This document shows, piece after piece, positions 1 through 8,726 of a DNA stretch of 64,000 nt. The DNA comes from Sporosarcina pasteurii (GTDB lineage: Bacteria > Bacillota > Bacilli > Bacillales_A > Planococcaceae). The DNA lies in assembly GCF_041295575.1 (NCBI RefSeq), contig NZ_CP160452.1:2790001-2854000 (forward strand), read 5' to 3'. The translations under genes and the position numbers were made by a program. Below the pieces are notes generated by a model, which worked only from the letters and a program-made list of their open reading frames with translations, was not told where the DNA came from and ran no database searches. Each line of letters opens with the position of its first letter. Position 1 is the first letter of the stretch.

Positions 1-675
1 CTCATGCCCGCGGTGTAGCGGATTTGCCCCAGTAATAAAACCCGCTGCCGAACGAAACTTTTTCTCTTCATAAAATTCGCGCCACGTATCTTTCGGTTCC
101 AATCGAAGCTTTTCGAATGGTCCCCAATCGACACGACGTAATAACTTTATCGGTCCCCCAAGTGCCGTATCCCCCATACGCCTATAAATTGCATCCACGC
201 CCGGATGGTTTCTATCCGTCGTGCCAAATAAATGTGAGGCACGAAATTCTTTATCATAATCAAAAATATCATCCAATTTCAGAATGGCAATGGCTTGCCC
301 CTGTTCATCCACAAGTGATACTTCATCCCCTACAGACAATGTTTTAACAATCTTTTCATTACGCTTGCCAATAGGTGCAAAGCTTAGTGGAACCGGCCAT
401 ACGAGCCCATTGTCCAATCGCCCTTTCATGAGCACGGACTTATAATCGACTTCATTCATAAATCCTTCATTCGGCGATAAAACCCCTGTTGCAATCATCT
501 CAACTGTAATAACTGCTTCCATATCAATCATAATTTTAGGCAACTGCTCCGCCCTGAGCAATTCCGCTTCAAGTTCTTTACCCTTTACTATTTTATCAAC
601 CAATTTTCCTCCATGCGGCTGTTGCGGATAATTCTTAAAGTTCATCTTCTCTTGAATTGTAGTTTGTTGTGTCAT
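1..675 (-). CDS. sat: ATP sulfurylase (sulfate adenylyltransferase), N-terminal part, cut by window edge
   Basis: Converts ATP and sulfate to adenylylsulfate and pyrophosphate, the first step of sulfate assimilation, in the cytoplasm. About 225 residues are visible: the N-terminal PUA-like domain with LSPNEGFM, then FGTTDRNHPGV, then the start of the catalytic domain with NPLHRGHE at the window edge. The HxxH nucleotide motif is present, but the substrate motif usually read as QTRNP is here ITGANP, with one extra residue and no Gln or Arg (see findings). Two adjacent ATGs exist (678 and 675); the AAGGGGG ribosome site is 6 nt from the second, so I prefer 675. The frame stays open to base 1, so the gene continues outside the window. 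Family assignment is secure; activity as a normal Sat is less so. Confidence 0.85.
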   Translation of the reverse strand, partial: MTQQTTIQEKMNFKNYPQQPHGGKLVDKIVKGKELEAELLRAEQLPKIMIDMEAVITVEMIATGVLSPNEGFMNEVDYKSVLMKGRLDNGLVWPVPLSFAPIGKRNEKIVKTLSVGDEVSLVDEQGQAIAILKLDDIFDYDKEFRASHLFGTTDRNHPGVDAIYRRMGDTALGGPIKLLRRVDWGPFEKLRLEPKDTWREFYEEKKFRSAAGFITGANPLHRGHE

Positions 676-793
676 CATTTTCCCCCTTGTCGATGTTCGA
701 CGTCCCTTTTTTAACAACACCAAAAACAAATCAAACGATATGGAGCTACTGCTTTCATCATTCAAAAAAATGGTCTCTAGCCATTACTTCGAA

Positions 794-813
794 TAGTAAT
801 ATATATATTACTA
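794..813. promoter_or_regulatory. 20-bp perfect palindrome upstream of sat
   Basis: TAGTAATATATATATTACTA is self-complementary over its whole length and lies about 120 bp upstream of the sat start, between sat and the terminator of yqhG. It is AT-rich, so chance is possible, but its position fits an operator or promoter element. No regulator can be named from the sequence. Confidence 0.35.
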
Positions 814-870
814 CAACCAGACCAAATATTCAAAATGTTTTCTATATAATAAATTCATTTATTTTTCACC

Positions 871-927
871 GATAAAAGACTGTTTAGCTACCAGTTTTCA
901 CTGGCTAACGCTAAACAGTCTTTTATC
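871..927 (-). terminator. Terminator after yqhG
   Basis: Long inverted repeat: arms 871-888 and 910-927 (GATAAAAGACTGTTTAGC and its complement) with an inner CCAG/CTGG stem. A/T runs on both flanks suggest it can act in both directions. It ends the yqhH-yqhG transcript. Confidence 0.8.
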
Positions 928-943
928 ATCATAAACCAACCCA

Positions 944-1720
944 TCACCTTAAATAAAACAACCCACCATTAATAATATCTATTTTTATTTTCGGCTCGTA
1001 CTGCTGTTCAAGTGCTTCTTTTTCTACTTCATAACTGTCAGGTTTCACCTCTACCCCTTCATAAAAATGGTCCAACACTCTTTGTTCCCTTACCCATCTT
1101 TTTTTCGCTTCTTCTGCCCAGGAATGATCATCTTGCTGTATAAATCTTTCGACGACATCATTTAACCTGTCTAACGCACGTAACGGTTTTATCGTGTACG
1201 GCAATGTAAATGTATTTTCTGGTGGACGATTCCTTAACTCCTTATCACGTAATACCTCATGAAAATCTTCAATTCGTTGTCCAGTCATTAAATTAATCCC
1301 TAACGAATACAGCATTTCTTTCGTTCGGTTGTAGCAATACGATACTTTATAATTTACCCCTAACCATGGCGTTAATATCGCTTCACGGTTACCGAAGCCC
1401 TCCTCATACAACTGTACAAACGCCCCCATCTCTTTCGTCGTTTGAAATAATTGACTAAGTCTGGGAGAACCAAAATGAACAACTTCTCCAAAAATATTAT
1501 CTGCAATTTTATTTTTATCTGTAATTAATGTCAACTGAGCCGGCTGCGGTTCACCGCCTGTACTCTCTATATAATGCCAGTAAAATGGACGATTCATAAT
1601 CTTTTTATCCATATCAACCGTCAATTGAACAATCATATAATGGTCGTTTTCTGTCAATATGGGACAACCAGTCTCTGTAAAAAAATGTCGTAAATAATCG
1701 TGAATCTGATGGGGATACAT
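944..1720 (-). CDS. yqhG: YqhG family protein
   Basis: Conserved Bacillales protein of unknown biochemical function, 258 residues here, close to the usual length. The N-terminal part with VQLTVDMDKKIMNRPFYWHY is the most characteristic stretch. No signal peptide or membrane segment is visible. The start was set at Met 1720 because AAAGGAGG lies 6 nt upstream; an in-frame Met 18 nt earlier has no ribosome site. It follows yqhH by 23 bp in the same direction, the same pairing as in Bacillus subtilis (established synteny), so the two probably work together, but I know of no assigned role. Confidence 0.8.
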   Translation of the reverse strand: MYPHQIHDYLRHFFTETGCPILTENDHYMIVQLTVDMDKKIMNRPFYWHYIESTGGEPQPAQLTLITDKNKIADNIFGEVVHFGSPRLSQLFQTTKEMGAFVQLYEEGFGNREAILTPWLGVNYKVSYCYNRTKEMLYSLGINLMTGQRIEDFHEVLRDKELRNRPPENTFTLPYTIKPLRALDRLNDVVERFIQQDDHSWAEEAKKRWVREQRVLDHFYEGVEVKPDSYEVEKEALEQQYEPKIKIDIINGGLFYLR

Positions 1721-1743
1721 TGATATCCTCCTTTCCATAATCG

Positions 1744-3297
1744 CTAGGAAGTTTTTGATTTAGGATTTTGCTGCTCATTCACGAAGGATAAAATATCATC
1801 TAACTCACCCACTACTTTTTCAAACACTCCAATTTTCTTATAAAGCAGATCGAGAATATGATCCTCAATTGTATCTTGGATTGCTAAATTATAAATATGA
1901 ACGTCATTTTCTTGTCCAATTCTGTGCACACGACCTATCCTTTGTTCCAGTTTCATTGGATTCCAAGGTAAGTCATAGTTAATAACATGGCTACAGAACT
2001 GCAAGTTAATCCCTTCGCTTCCAGACTCTGTTGCAATTAACACTTGCGCTTTATCACGGAATAATTGCTTTGCCCAATCGCGTTTATTTTTGTTGAACCT
2101 TCCATTAAAATGTACACTTACAATCCCTTTTGAATATAAGTAATGTTGTAAATAGGTTTGACTTGCCTCATATTCAGTAAAAATAATGACTTTATCGTTT
2201 ACTTTTGAAATAATATCAAAGACTTTTTCAGCTTTTGAATTGATTTGAAGCTGCATGATTTTTTGGATGAGAGCATCTACATGTGAAATTTCCTCTTGTT
2301 TTGTACATTTTTGTTTCATTTTAGTTAAGGTCAAACAGAGAGCTTCCTTACTACTGCACATTTCCCGCTGTAACGTAATCATTGAAAAAGCAGCCGAAAA
2401 AACAGGAGATAGATCTTTCAATAATTTTATTTCGTTATATACTTCTTTTTCTTCATTCGTAAACTGAATCGGGATAATTTGAACTTGACGATTTGTCCAT
2501 TCTATTCCAGTATCTTCTCGTCGATTTCTGACCATAACTTGATTCACGAGCTCTTTTAAAAATTCATCATGTTCCACATCGTGTTTACTTGCGGAAAATG
2601 CAGATTGAAATGCCTCATAATTCCCTAAGTGTCCAGGTTTCAATAAAGAAATGAGATGAAATAACTCAAACACGTTATTTTGGATAGGTGTAGCCGTTAG
2701 TAATAAACAAAACTTCTTCTTAAGGTTTTGTACGAACTCATAGTTTTTAGTTTTATGGTTCTTTAATTTATGCGCCTCGTCGATAATAATTAAATCATAA
2801 TCTTGCGCGTAAATATTTTCCTTATGAGGACTTCTTTTAGCCATATCTATACTCATCACAACAATTTGACATTGGCTTAAATCATAGTTTTTCCGATATT
2901 GAATGGCGGGAATATGAAATTTTTGACTGAGCTCATCAATCCACTGATTTACCAAAGAAGCCGGGGCTAAAATAAGGGCTTTTTTCACGAGTCCTCTAAT
3001 TAAGTATTCTTTTAAAATTAACCCTGCCTCAATGGTTTTACCAAGCCCAACTTCATCAGCAAGAATTGCCTTCCCATTCATTCTTTCGATAACCGTTTCC
3101 GCTACTTTCAGTTGATGGGCTAACGGTGTAAGATTCGGCAAATATTTTGGAGATTGAAGTCCATTGAAATCAGTAATCAAATTCGCTTTGGCAATATCAT
3201 AACTCATTTTATATAATGTCCAATTATCCCAAGGTGCTCGATTTTCCAACCGTTCAATAAATCCTTCTTTCCACTCATCCGATCTTTCAATTTTCAA
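1744..3297 (-). CDS. yqhH: SNF2-family DNA/RNA helicase-like ATPase YqhH
   Basis: SWI2/SNF2-type superfamily 2 ATPase, cytoplasmic, probably acting on nucleic acid or nucleoprotein. Visible motifs in order: GLGKTIEAGLIL (Walker A), DEAH in IIIDEAHKLKN, LTATPIQNN (motif III), and QRIGRVHRIGQ (motif VI). About 517 residues, a minimal SNF2 core without extra domains. The likely start is TTG at 3297, since GAGGTG is 5-7 nt upstream; ATG 3303 overlaps that ribosome site. First gene of the yqhH-yqhG pair. In B. subtilis this pair sits beside the glycine-cleavage genes, which are not present here. Confidence 0.85.
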   Translation of the reverse strand: MKIERSDEWKEGFIERLENRAPWDNWTLYKMSYDIAKANLITDFNGLQSPKYLPNLTPLAHQLKVAETVIERMNGKAILADEVGLGKTIEAGLILKEYLIRGLVKKALILAPASLVNQWIDELSQKFHIPAIQYRKNYDLSQCQIVVMSIDMAKRSPHKENIYAQDYDLIIIDEAHKLKNHKTKNYEFVQNLKKKFCLLLTATPIQNNVFELFHLISLLKPGHLGNYEAFQSAFSASKHDVEHDEFLKELVNQVMVRNRREDTGIEWTNRQVQIIPIQFTNEEKEVYNEIKLLKDLSPVFSAAFSMITLQREMCSSKEALCLTLTKMKQKCTKQEEISHVDALIQKIMQLQINSKAEKVFDIISKVNDKVIIFTEYEASQTYLQHYLYSKGIVSVHFNGRFNKNKRDWAKQLFRDKAQVLIATESGSEGINLQFCSHVINYDLPWNPMKLEQRIGRVHRIGQENDVHIYNLAIQDTIEDHILDLLYKKIGVFEKVVGELDDILSFVNEQQNPKSKTS

Positions 3298-3410
3298 AGC
3301 CATCACCTCACATAACCTTAAGTTATCCAAAAAAAAGAATCCTATGTTAAATGAATGGCATGGAAATTGTCACAACACTTAGCACTACCTATGACTCATC
3401 TCTAAAGAGT

Positions 3411-3448
3411 AAAAAACTCCCTAGCCAACAACGGCTAGAGAGTTTTAA
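3411..3448 (-). terminator. Terminator after cstA-like gene
   Basis: Arms 3413-3426 and 3433-3446 (AAAACTCCCTAGCC and near complement) around a 6-nt loop, with the T run on the minus-strand side. Ends the mqo-cstA region transcript. Confidence 0.8.
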
Positions 3449-3466
3449 AAAGATAAAATAATCATG

Positions 3467-4897
3467 TCAATCTACAGCAATATCTGTTTTGATTTTATGT
3501 TTTTTATTCGAATTACCTTTGATCAAGAACATAACGACTAGAATAATCATTAAAGGAATCGCAACAATAAAGGATACGTTTAAGTCTAAATTGAAACCAA
3601 TCTTTTCGGATAATATATAAACGAGAACCATGTAAGAGATAAATAATGCTGGTATGAGTGAAACAAAATAATTTTTTCCTTTGACAAATAAATACATTGT
3701 CGCAATCCAAAGTGCAATGGCAGCCGTTGCTTGGTTCGCCGATGAGAAATATCTCCACAAAATATTGAAGTCAATTTGTGTCAACAAAGCGGAGATTGCA
3801 AATAATGGAATCGCAATCGCTAAACGTTTTGCAACGCGTTTTTGATCAATCTTTAAATAATCTGCAATTATCGAGCGTGCTGCACGAAATGCGGTATCCC
3901 CTGAAGTGATTGGAAGGACAATCGCACCAAGTACAGCAATTGTTCCGCCGACAGCACCTAGTAATGTCATCGACACTTCATTCACAACCGCTGAAGGTGT
4001 TCCTGTATTAATGAATTCGCTTAACGTTTGACCATCTAATAAACTCATCGCCGCTGCTGCCCAAATCATGGCAATTACAGCCTCTGCAATCATCATGCCA
4101 TAAAAAACATAACGTCCTTCTGATTCTTTCTTCACCGTTCTAGAAATGATCGGTGACTGTGTTGCGTGGAAGCCAGACAATGCCCCGCACGTAATCGTGA
4201 AGAATAAAATTGGAAATACTGGTAAATTTGCAGGATGCATATTTTCTAATGTTAACTCTGGAATCTTGTAGTCAGAGAATAATAGACTAACGCCAACACC
4301 CAATGATCCAAGTAGAAGAACAGCACCAAAAATTGGATAAAAACGGCCAATAATTTTATCAATTGGTAAAATCGTTGATAAGAAATAATAAATAAAAATG
4401 ACAGTGATTAATATCCAAATTGCTACTTTTCCATTCAGTAAAATGGCTAATAAGGATGCTGGTGTTGTGACAAATACGGTTCCAACTAACAGTAAAAGTA
4501 ACAACGCAAAAATATTTACAACATGCTTACTGACAGCTCCTAAAAACCTGCCAGCAAGTTCAGGTATATGAGCGCCTCTATTACGAATAGAAATCATTCC
4601 GGTTAAGTAGTCGTGTACAGCACCTGCAAAAATTGACCCTAGAACAATCCATATAAACGCTACCGGGCCAAACAAAGCCCCCATAATCGGCCCAAAAATG
4701 GGTCCTGTTCCTGCAATATTTAATAATTGAATTAAAGCATTTTTATGCTTATTCATCGGTACATAATCGACACCATCACTATTTTCATAGGCCGGTGTTT
4801 TACGCGAATCGGTCGGTCCGAATATTTTCTCTATAAATTTCCCATAAACTAAATAGCCAAGTATTAATAAAGCAATAGCTACTATAAATGTAATCAT
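3467..4897 (-). CDS. cstA: CstA-family carbon starvation / pyruvate-type transporter (short form)
   Basis: Polytopic inner-membrane transporter of the CstA family (established members import peptides or pyruvate). 476 residues with about 12-13 hydrophobic segments; family signatures NIAGTGPIFGPIMGA, FAGAVHDYLTGM and CGALSGFHATQSPIISRT are visible. It is the short form, lacking the C-terminal extension of the ~700-residue Escherichia coli CstA. Start ATG 4897 has GGGGG 5 nt upstream. It lies 58 bp downstream of mqo on the same strand, so co-transcription is possible; a shared role in using C3/C4 acids is inference. Exact substrate cannot be read from sequence. Confidence 0.85.
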   Translation of the reverse strand: MITFIVAIALLILGYLVYGKFIEKIFGPTDSRKTPAYENSDGVDYVPMNKHKNALIQLLNIAGTGPIFGPIMGALFGPVAFIWIVLGSIFAGAVHDYLTGMISIRNRGAHIPELAGRFLGAVSKHVVNIFALLLLLLVGTVFVTTPASLLAILLNGKVAIWILITVIFIYYFLSTILPIDKIIGRFYPIFGAVLLLGSLGVGVSLLFSDYKIPELTLENMHPANLPVFPILFFTITCGALSGFHATQSPIISRTVKKESEGRYVFYGMMIAEAVIAMIWAAAAMSLLDGQTLSEFINTGTPSAVVNEVSMTLLGAVGGTIAVLGAIVLPITSGDTAFRAARSIIADYLKIDQKRVAKRLAIAIPLFAISALLTQIDFNILWRYFSSANQATAAIALWIATMYLFVKGKNYFVSLIPALFISYMVLVYILSEKIGFNLDLNVSFIVAIPLMIILVVMFLIKGNSNKKHKIKTDIAVD

Positions 4898-4955
4898 GTT
4901 TTTCCCCCGGTCTCTCTAGATGCTTTACTCAAATTCATTTAATCATTATTCATTT

Positions 4956-6482
4956 TTAAACCTTTTCTAAAACTCTTGCTTCATCTGCTTCTGTCACTTC
5001 CGATTTCTCCACTAGTTCAAGCGCTTCCGCAGTCGAATTGAGTAATTCATGGAAAAGTTCTGGGTTGTCCACAAGGGATACACCATAAGAAGGAATCATT
5101 TCTTTAATTTTAGGCGCCCATGCTTCCAGATGTTCTGGAAAACATTTACTAATGACTTCAAGCATGACATGAACGGCTGTCGAAGCACCTGGTGATGCAC
5201 CAAGTAGTGCAGCAATCGAGCCATCCTCCGCGCTCACTACTTCCGTTCCAAACTGTAAGGTTCCTTTTCCGCCCTTAACCGTATCTTTAATCACCTGTAC
5301 ACGTTGCCCCGCGACAACTAAGTCCCAATCTTCCGCTTTCGCATTTGGAATAAAGCTTCGCAACTCTTCCATACGCTGTTCTTTTGATAATAAGAGTTGT
5401 TGAATTAAATACTTTGTTAAGGACATTTCTTTCGCACCCGCCGCTAGCATCGTCATTATATTATGCGGCTTGATTGAAGTTGGTAAATCGAGTATTGAAC
5501 CTTCCTTCAAAAATTTTGGTGTAAAACCTGCAAAAGGTCCAAATAATAAAGACTTTCGGTTGTCGATATATCTCGTATCTAGGTGCGGAACTGACATCGG
5601 AGGTGCACCTACTGAAGCTTTCCCGTAGACTTTTGCATGGTGCTGTTCTACAATATCCGGATTGTTACATACCATGAATAAGCCGCTTACCGGGAATCCG
5701 CCAATCTGTTTTCCTTCTGGAATTCCTGACTTCTGCAATAAATGTAAACTGCCGCCGCCAGCACCAATAAAAACAAACTTTGCCGTATGCCGTTCAACCG
5801 CACCTGTTTCAAGGTTTTTCACTTTTACTTCCCACAAACCATCGCTTGTCCGCTTCATATCTTTTACATCATGTTTATTATGTATATCAACATTTTGATC
5901 CTTTAAATGGTGAAATAACATACGTGTTAACGCGCCAAAATTCACGTCCGTTCCCGAATCGATTTTTGTTGCCGCAATTGGTTCATTAAGCGGACGATTT
6001 TGTAACATAAGTGGCATCCACTCTGCAAGCTTCTCCGGATCCTCCGAATATTCCATGCCATGAAAAAGAGGGCTTTTTGTAAGCGCTTTAAAACGGTTTT
6101 GCAAAAAACGAACATTGTCTTCTCCACTGACATAACTCATATGTGGCAATGGCATAATAAAGTCTTTCGGATTATGAATAAGCTTTTGGTTGACTAGATA
6201 AGCCCAGAACTGCCTTGAAAGCTGAAACTGCTCATTAATTTGTAACGCCTTCGTAATATCAACAGAACCATCCGGATTTTCAACCGTATAATTCAATTCA
6301 CAAAGTGCAGCATGTCCGGTGCCTGCGTTATTCCATTCATTCGAACTTTCTTCCCCCACATCTGACAACTTCTCAAACACTGTCAACTTCCAATCCGGAG
6401 CCAACTCTTTCAACAACGCCCCTAACGTCGCACTCATTACACCTGCGCCAATTAAAATAACGTCTGTTTGTTTGATACTCAT
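4956..6482 (-). CDS. mqo: Malate:quinone oxidoreductase
   Basis: Peripheral membrane FAD enzyme that oxidises malate to oxaloacetate and passes electrons to quinone, bypassing NAD-malate dehydrogenase. The N-terminal dinucleotide fold reads [14 protein letters not shown], followed by [17 protein letters not shown], both typical of Mqo. About 508 residues, normal length. Start Met 6482 is preferred to Met 6494 because the GGTGA-like site is better spaced. No membrane span, as expected. Single gene with its own upstream region of about 350 bp. Followed by the CstA-type transporter. Confidence 0.93.
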   Translation of the reverse strand: MSIKQTDVILIGAGVMSATLGALLKELAPDWKLTVFEKLSDVGEESSNEWNNAGTGHAALCELNYTVENPDGSVDITKALQINEQFQLSRQFWAYLVNQKLIHNPKDFIMPLPHMSYVSGEDNVRFLQNRFKALTKSPLFHGMEYSEDPEKLAEWMPLMLQNRPLNEPIAATKIDSGTDVNFGALTRMLFHHLKDQNVDIHNKHDVKDMKRTSDGLWEVKVKNLETGAVERHTAKFVFIGAGGGSLHLLQKSGIPEGKQIGGFPVSGLFMVCNNPDIVEQHHAKVYGKASVGAPPMSVPHLDTRYIDNRKSLLFGPFAGFTPKFLKEGSILDLPTSIKPHNIMTMLAAGAKEMSLTKYLIQQLLLSKEQRMEELRSFIPNAKAEDWDLVVAGQRVQVIKDTVKGGKGTLQFGTEVVSAEDGSIAALLGASPGASTAVHVMLEVISKCFPEHLEAWAPKIKEMIPSYGVSLVDNPELFHELLNSTAEALELVEKSEVTEADEARVLEKV

Positions 6483-6579
6483 TATCTCACCCATCCCTAC
6501 ACCCTATTATTTGCAGAAAATTAAATCCATCCGCCCAAATAAGCCTGCGTCTTTTCCGCAACAGTAATCATTCCTATCT

Positions 6580-6625
6580 ACTATTATAGGATAGTTTTGT
6601 CATATTGGAAATGCTGATTTTGAAA
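6580..6625 (-). promoter_or_regulatory. Possible mqo promoter with overlapping inverted repeat
   Basis: On the minus strand a TATAAT lies inside CTATCCTATAATAGTAGATAG, an inverted repeat with CTATC/GATAG arms; a weak -35 (TTCCAA) is 17 bp upstream. The overlap of the -10 box and the repeat would suit a repressor. Weak evidence. Confidence 0.3.
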
Positions 6626-6742
6626 TAAGTTCCAAGAACCTTAACTTTCTTTACAATTCAAATAGTCTATTTCAATTTAAATTCACATGATTCTTTTGGT
6701 AAATGCACTCTTATTGACTAGATAGCTCAATTATTTTGCACC

Positions 6743-6784
6743 AAAAAATCAACCCTCATCACATATTGTGCTGAAGGTTGATTG
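6743..6784 (-). terminator. Terminator after KGG stress protein gene
   Basis: Minus-strand stem AATCAACCT ... AGGGTTGATT followed by TTTTTT. Lies downstream of the KGG gene. The rest of 6483-6848 shows no gene. Confidence 0.75.
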
Positions 6785-6848
6785 ATCCAATAGAATAAGT
6801 GTCAAGTTCCTTTATTATTTACATGTCATATTTTTTAGATAAACGCCA

Positions 6849-7181
6849 TTAGTTATCGTCGTTATTGTTATTTCTATTATTCTTGTTATTATCGTTCTCA
6901 CTTTGCTTAGCGCGAGCTTCGCCGCCCTTTTTACCAATTTCCTCATAGAACTCTTTATCATGATTCTTGGCAGTAGCTTCGCCACCTTTTTTACCAATTT
7001 CTTCGTAAAATTCGCGGTCATGGTTTTCAGCTGTCGCTTCGCCGCCTTTTCTACCAATCTCTTGATAGAATTCTTGATCGTGGTTCCTTGCAGTTGCTTC
7101 GCCACCCTTACGCCCTGCTTCTTCTAGAGACATTCCACCTGGGTCATTGTTACGATTTTTCTTGTTTTCATTTTGTGCCAT
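6849..7181 (-). CDS. KGG-repeat general stress protein (GsiB-like)
   Basis: Small, very hydrophilic cytoplasmic protein, 110 residues. It is made of four tandem ~20-residue units, each with (R/K)KGGEA(T/R)A followed by a NHD-EFY-EIG segment, the pattern of B. subtilis GsiB and plant LEA-like desiccation proteins (family knowledge). The tail is an Asn/Asp run. The start is Met 7181, 7 nt after GGAGAG; an upstream in-frame codon lacks a ribosome site. Single gene with its own terminator and a sigma-B-like promoter, which suits a general stress role. Molecular function remains uncertain even in the family. Confidence 0.85.
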   Translation of the reverse strand: MAQNENKKNRNNDPGGMSLEEAGRKGGEATARNHDQEFYQEIGRKGGEATAENHDREFYEEIGKKGGEATAKNHDKEFYEEIGKKGGEARAKQSENDNNKNNRNNNNDDN

Positions 7182-7226
7182 TTTGAATCTCTCCAATCAT
7201 TTTATTTTGTTCTAACACTCTCGTAA

Positions 7227-7252
7227 TTAACCGGAAAAATTCAAGTATAAAC
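7227..7252 (-). promoter_or_regulatory. Sigma-B-like promoter of KGG stress gene
   Basis: Minus strand: GTTTAT (7247-7252), 14-bp spacer, GGTTAA (7227-7232). The sigma-B consensus is GTTTAA-N13-15-GGGTAT. It lies 46 bp upstream of the start codon. Agreement is good at -35 and partial at -10. Confidence 0.55.
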
Positions 7253-7311
7253 GCTTTTAATGAATTTGTAATAATTGTAATTCACTTTACATACAAGGTA
7301 ATGAAATACTT

Positions 7312-7758
7312 TTATTTTAGATATTCAAAGGGCAAACACTCTTTACCTTGCCGCACTGTAGAGTCTCCATCAAGTGTTGTATAGTAGGCATTTCCAGGAA
7401 TAATATGCATGATTAAAATTCGGATTGCCCCATTTACATACAATATTTCATCGAACAAAGGGAGTATTGGCGGCACTGTATGGTCTTGTATCCTTTGTTG
7501 TAATGCCTGAACGTTTACGTTGAACGGAACGCCTAATAAGACATTAGATAGTCCCGTTACTTTATCAGCAACGCCAAAAACAACACTTCCCCCACCACCA
7601 TTTGCCATACAAACAGCATATCGAATCATTTTTTTAATGTTTTCTTCTATACTTTTATCATTCCATTGTTTGAAGTCCAAATCTTGTGCTTCAAAATCAT
7701 CTGCAATATGGGTTTCCAACTGTTGAATGATGGCCTCAATCTCCAGTTTACTCTTCAT
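7312..7758 (-). CDS. Stand-alone AlbA_2 (Schlafen-like) domain protein
   Basis: About 148 residues forming a single AlbA_2/Schlafen-like putative nucleic-acid or nucleotide-binding domain: LDFKQWND near the N-terminus, then CMANGGGGSVVFGVADK, then the closing STVRQGKECLPFEY. Most family members carry a further 250-350 residues of C-terminal domains (winged helix or RecG-like); these are missing. The stop is followed by unrelated sequence, so this may be a natural short form or a truncation. Start Met 7758 follows AAGGAAGG; the Met 33 nt earlier is less well placed. Divergent from the ric gene. Function unknown. Confidence 0.75.
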   Translation of the reverse strand: MKSKLEIEAIIQQLETHIADDFEAQDLDFKQWNDKSIEENIKKMIRYAVCMANGGGGSVVFGVADKVTGLSNVLLGVPFNVNVQALQQRIQDHTVPPILPLFDEILYVNGAIRILIMHIIPGNAYYTTLDGDSTVRQGKECLPFEYLK

Positions 7759-7892
7759 CCACACCTTCCTTTCATCATTTTTTGCACGCATTCCGCTTTC
7801 ACCACTTATGTTATTTATATGTTCGGAAATTGTTCAGGTGAACCTAACAAAGCGCGGGTGTCATACTTGCATGGTTATGCTTTTTCTCCTTA

Positions 7893-7943
7893 CTGTGATT
7901 TTTATCACAGAATTTTGGTGAAGCTTGTTTTATGATGACATAT
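7893..7943 (+). promoter_or_regulatory. FNR/CRP-type box and class II promoter of ric
   Basis: CTGTGATTTTTATCACAG (7893-7910) is a perfect fit to the FNR/CRP-family box TGTGA-N6-TCACA. A TATGAT -10 box is at 7931-7936. If transcription starts near 7943, the box is centred at about -41.5, the class II activator position. The regulator itself is not in the window. Confidence 0.7.
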
Positions 7944-7970
7944 ATACAGTGATAAATAGGAGGAATCCAA

Positions 7971-8669
7971 ATGACTCAAATTACATTAGATACTCATGTT
8001 TCCGATATCGTTACTCAGTTACCACAAAGTACTGATTTATTTAGAAAATTACGGATTGACTTTTGTTGCGGTGGAAAAATCGCTCTTAAAGATGCAGCTG
8101 AAGCTCGCAACCTTGGACCTGAAGAAGTATTCAATCAAGTAAAAGCATTAGAAAATAAACGAGAACAACGTGAAAGTATGCACCCGGCTTCTTTCGGCGA
8201 CAGAACGCTCGTATCCTATATTCAAGAAAAATACCACGATGAATTAAGAGAAGAGTTGCCAGCAATTGCACCGTACGTCACGAGAGTTGCACGCGTTCAT
8301 GGCGATTCAAATCCACATTTGCTACGCATCGAGGAGATTTATAAAGAATTACGGGATGAGCTATTAGCCCATACAGAGGATGAAGATGAGAATGTGTTTC
8401 CGCTCATTCTTGAGTTCTTAAAAAATCCAACGACCGAACTAAAAGAACAAATTAAACCGCATGTATTGGAACTGGAAGAAGAACATGAAAATGCAGGACG
8501 TTTATTAAATGAATTAAGGGAAATTACAAACGACTTCACACCACCTGCGGATGCATGTGGAACGTACCGAACAGTATATGCACGTTTAGAACAACTTGAA
8601 AAAGATACATTCGACCATGTTCATCTTGAAAATAACGTCTTATTTGATCGAGTACGTGAATATCTTTAA
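7971..8669 (+). CDS. ric: Iron-sulfur cluster repair di-iron protein (RIC/ScdA/YtfE family)
   Basis: Cytoplasmic di-iron protein that helps repair Fe-S clusters damaged by nitric oxide or oxidants (family knowledge). 232 residues. The N-terminal ScdA_N domain contains DFCCGG, and the C-terminal hemerythrin-like helical bundle carries the metal-binding His/Glu residues in VHGDSNPHL, HTEDEDENVFP, LEEEHENA and FDHVHLENNVLF. Start ATG 7971 has AGGAGG 6-7 nt upstream. Monocistronic, with its own terminator. The FNR-type box in its promoter suggests induction when oxygen is low or under nitrosative stress (inference). Confidence 0.92.
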   Translation: MTQITLDTHVSDIVTQLPQSTDLFRKLRIDFCCGGKIALKDAAEARNLGPEEVFNQVKALENKREQRESMHPASFGDRTLVSYIQEKYHDELREELPAIAPYVTRVARVHGDSNPHLLRIEEIYKELRDELLAHTEDEDENVFPLILEFLKNPTTELKEQIKPHVLELEEEHENAGRLLNELREITNDFTPPADACGTYRTVYARLEQLEKDTFDHVHLENNVLFDRVREYL

Positions 8670-8681
8670 TCCGCTATAAAT

Positions 8682-8726
8682 AAAAATCTCAGCCTTTCCA
8701 AAAAATCGGATAAGCTGAGATTTTTC
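8682..8726 (+). terminator. Terminator after ric
   Basis: AAAAATCTCAGC ... GCTGAGATTTTT with an inner TCC/GGA stem; good T run. Confidence 0.85.

Noticed and set aside
7312..8669. AlbA_2 gene plus di-iron gene as a defence island
   Set aside because: They are divergent, and ric has a clear stress-repair role with its own promoter; no other defence gene is near.
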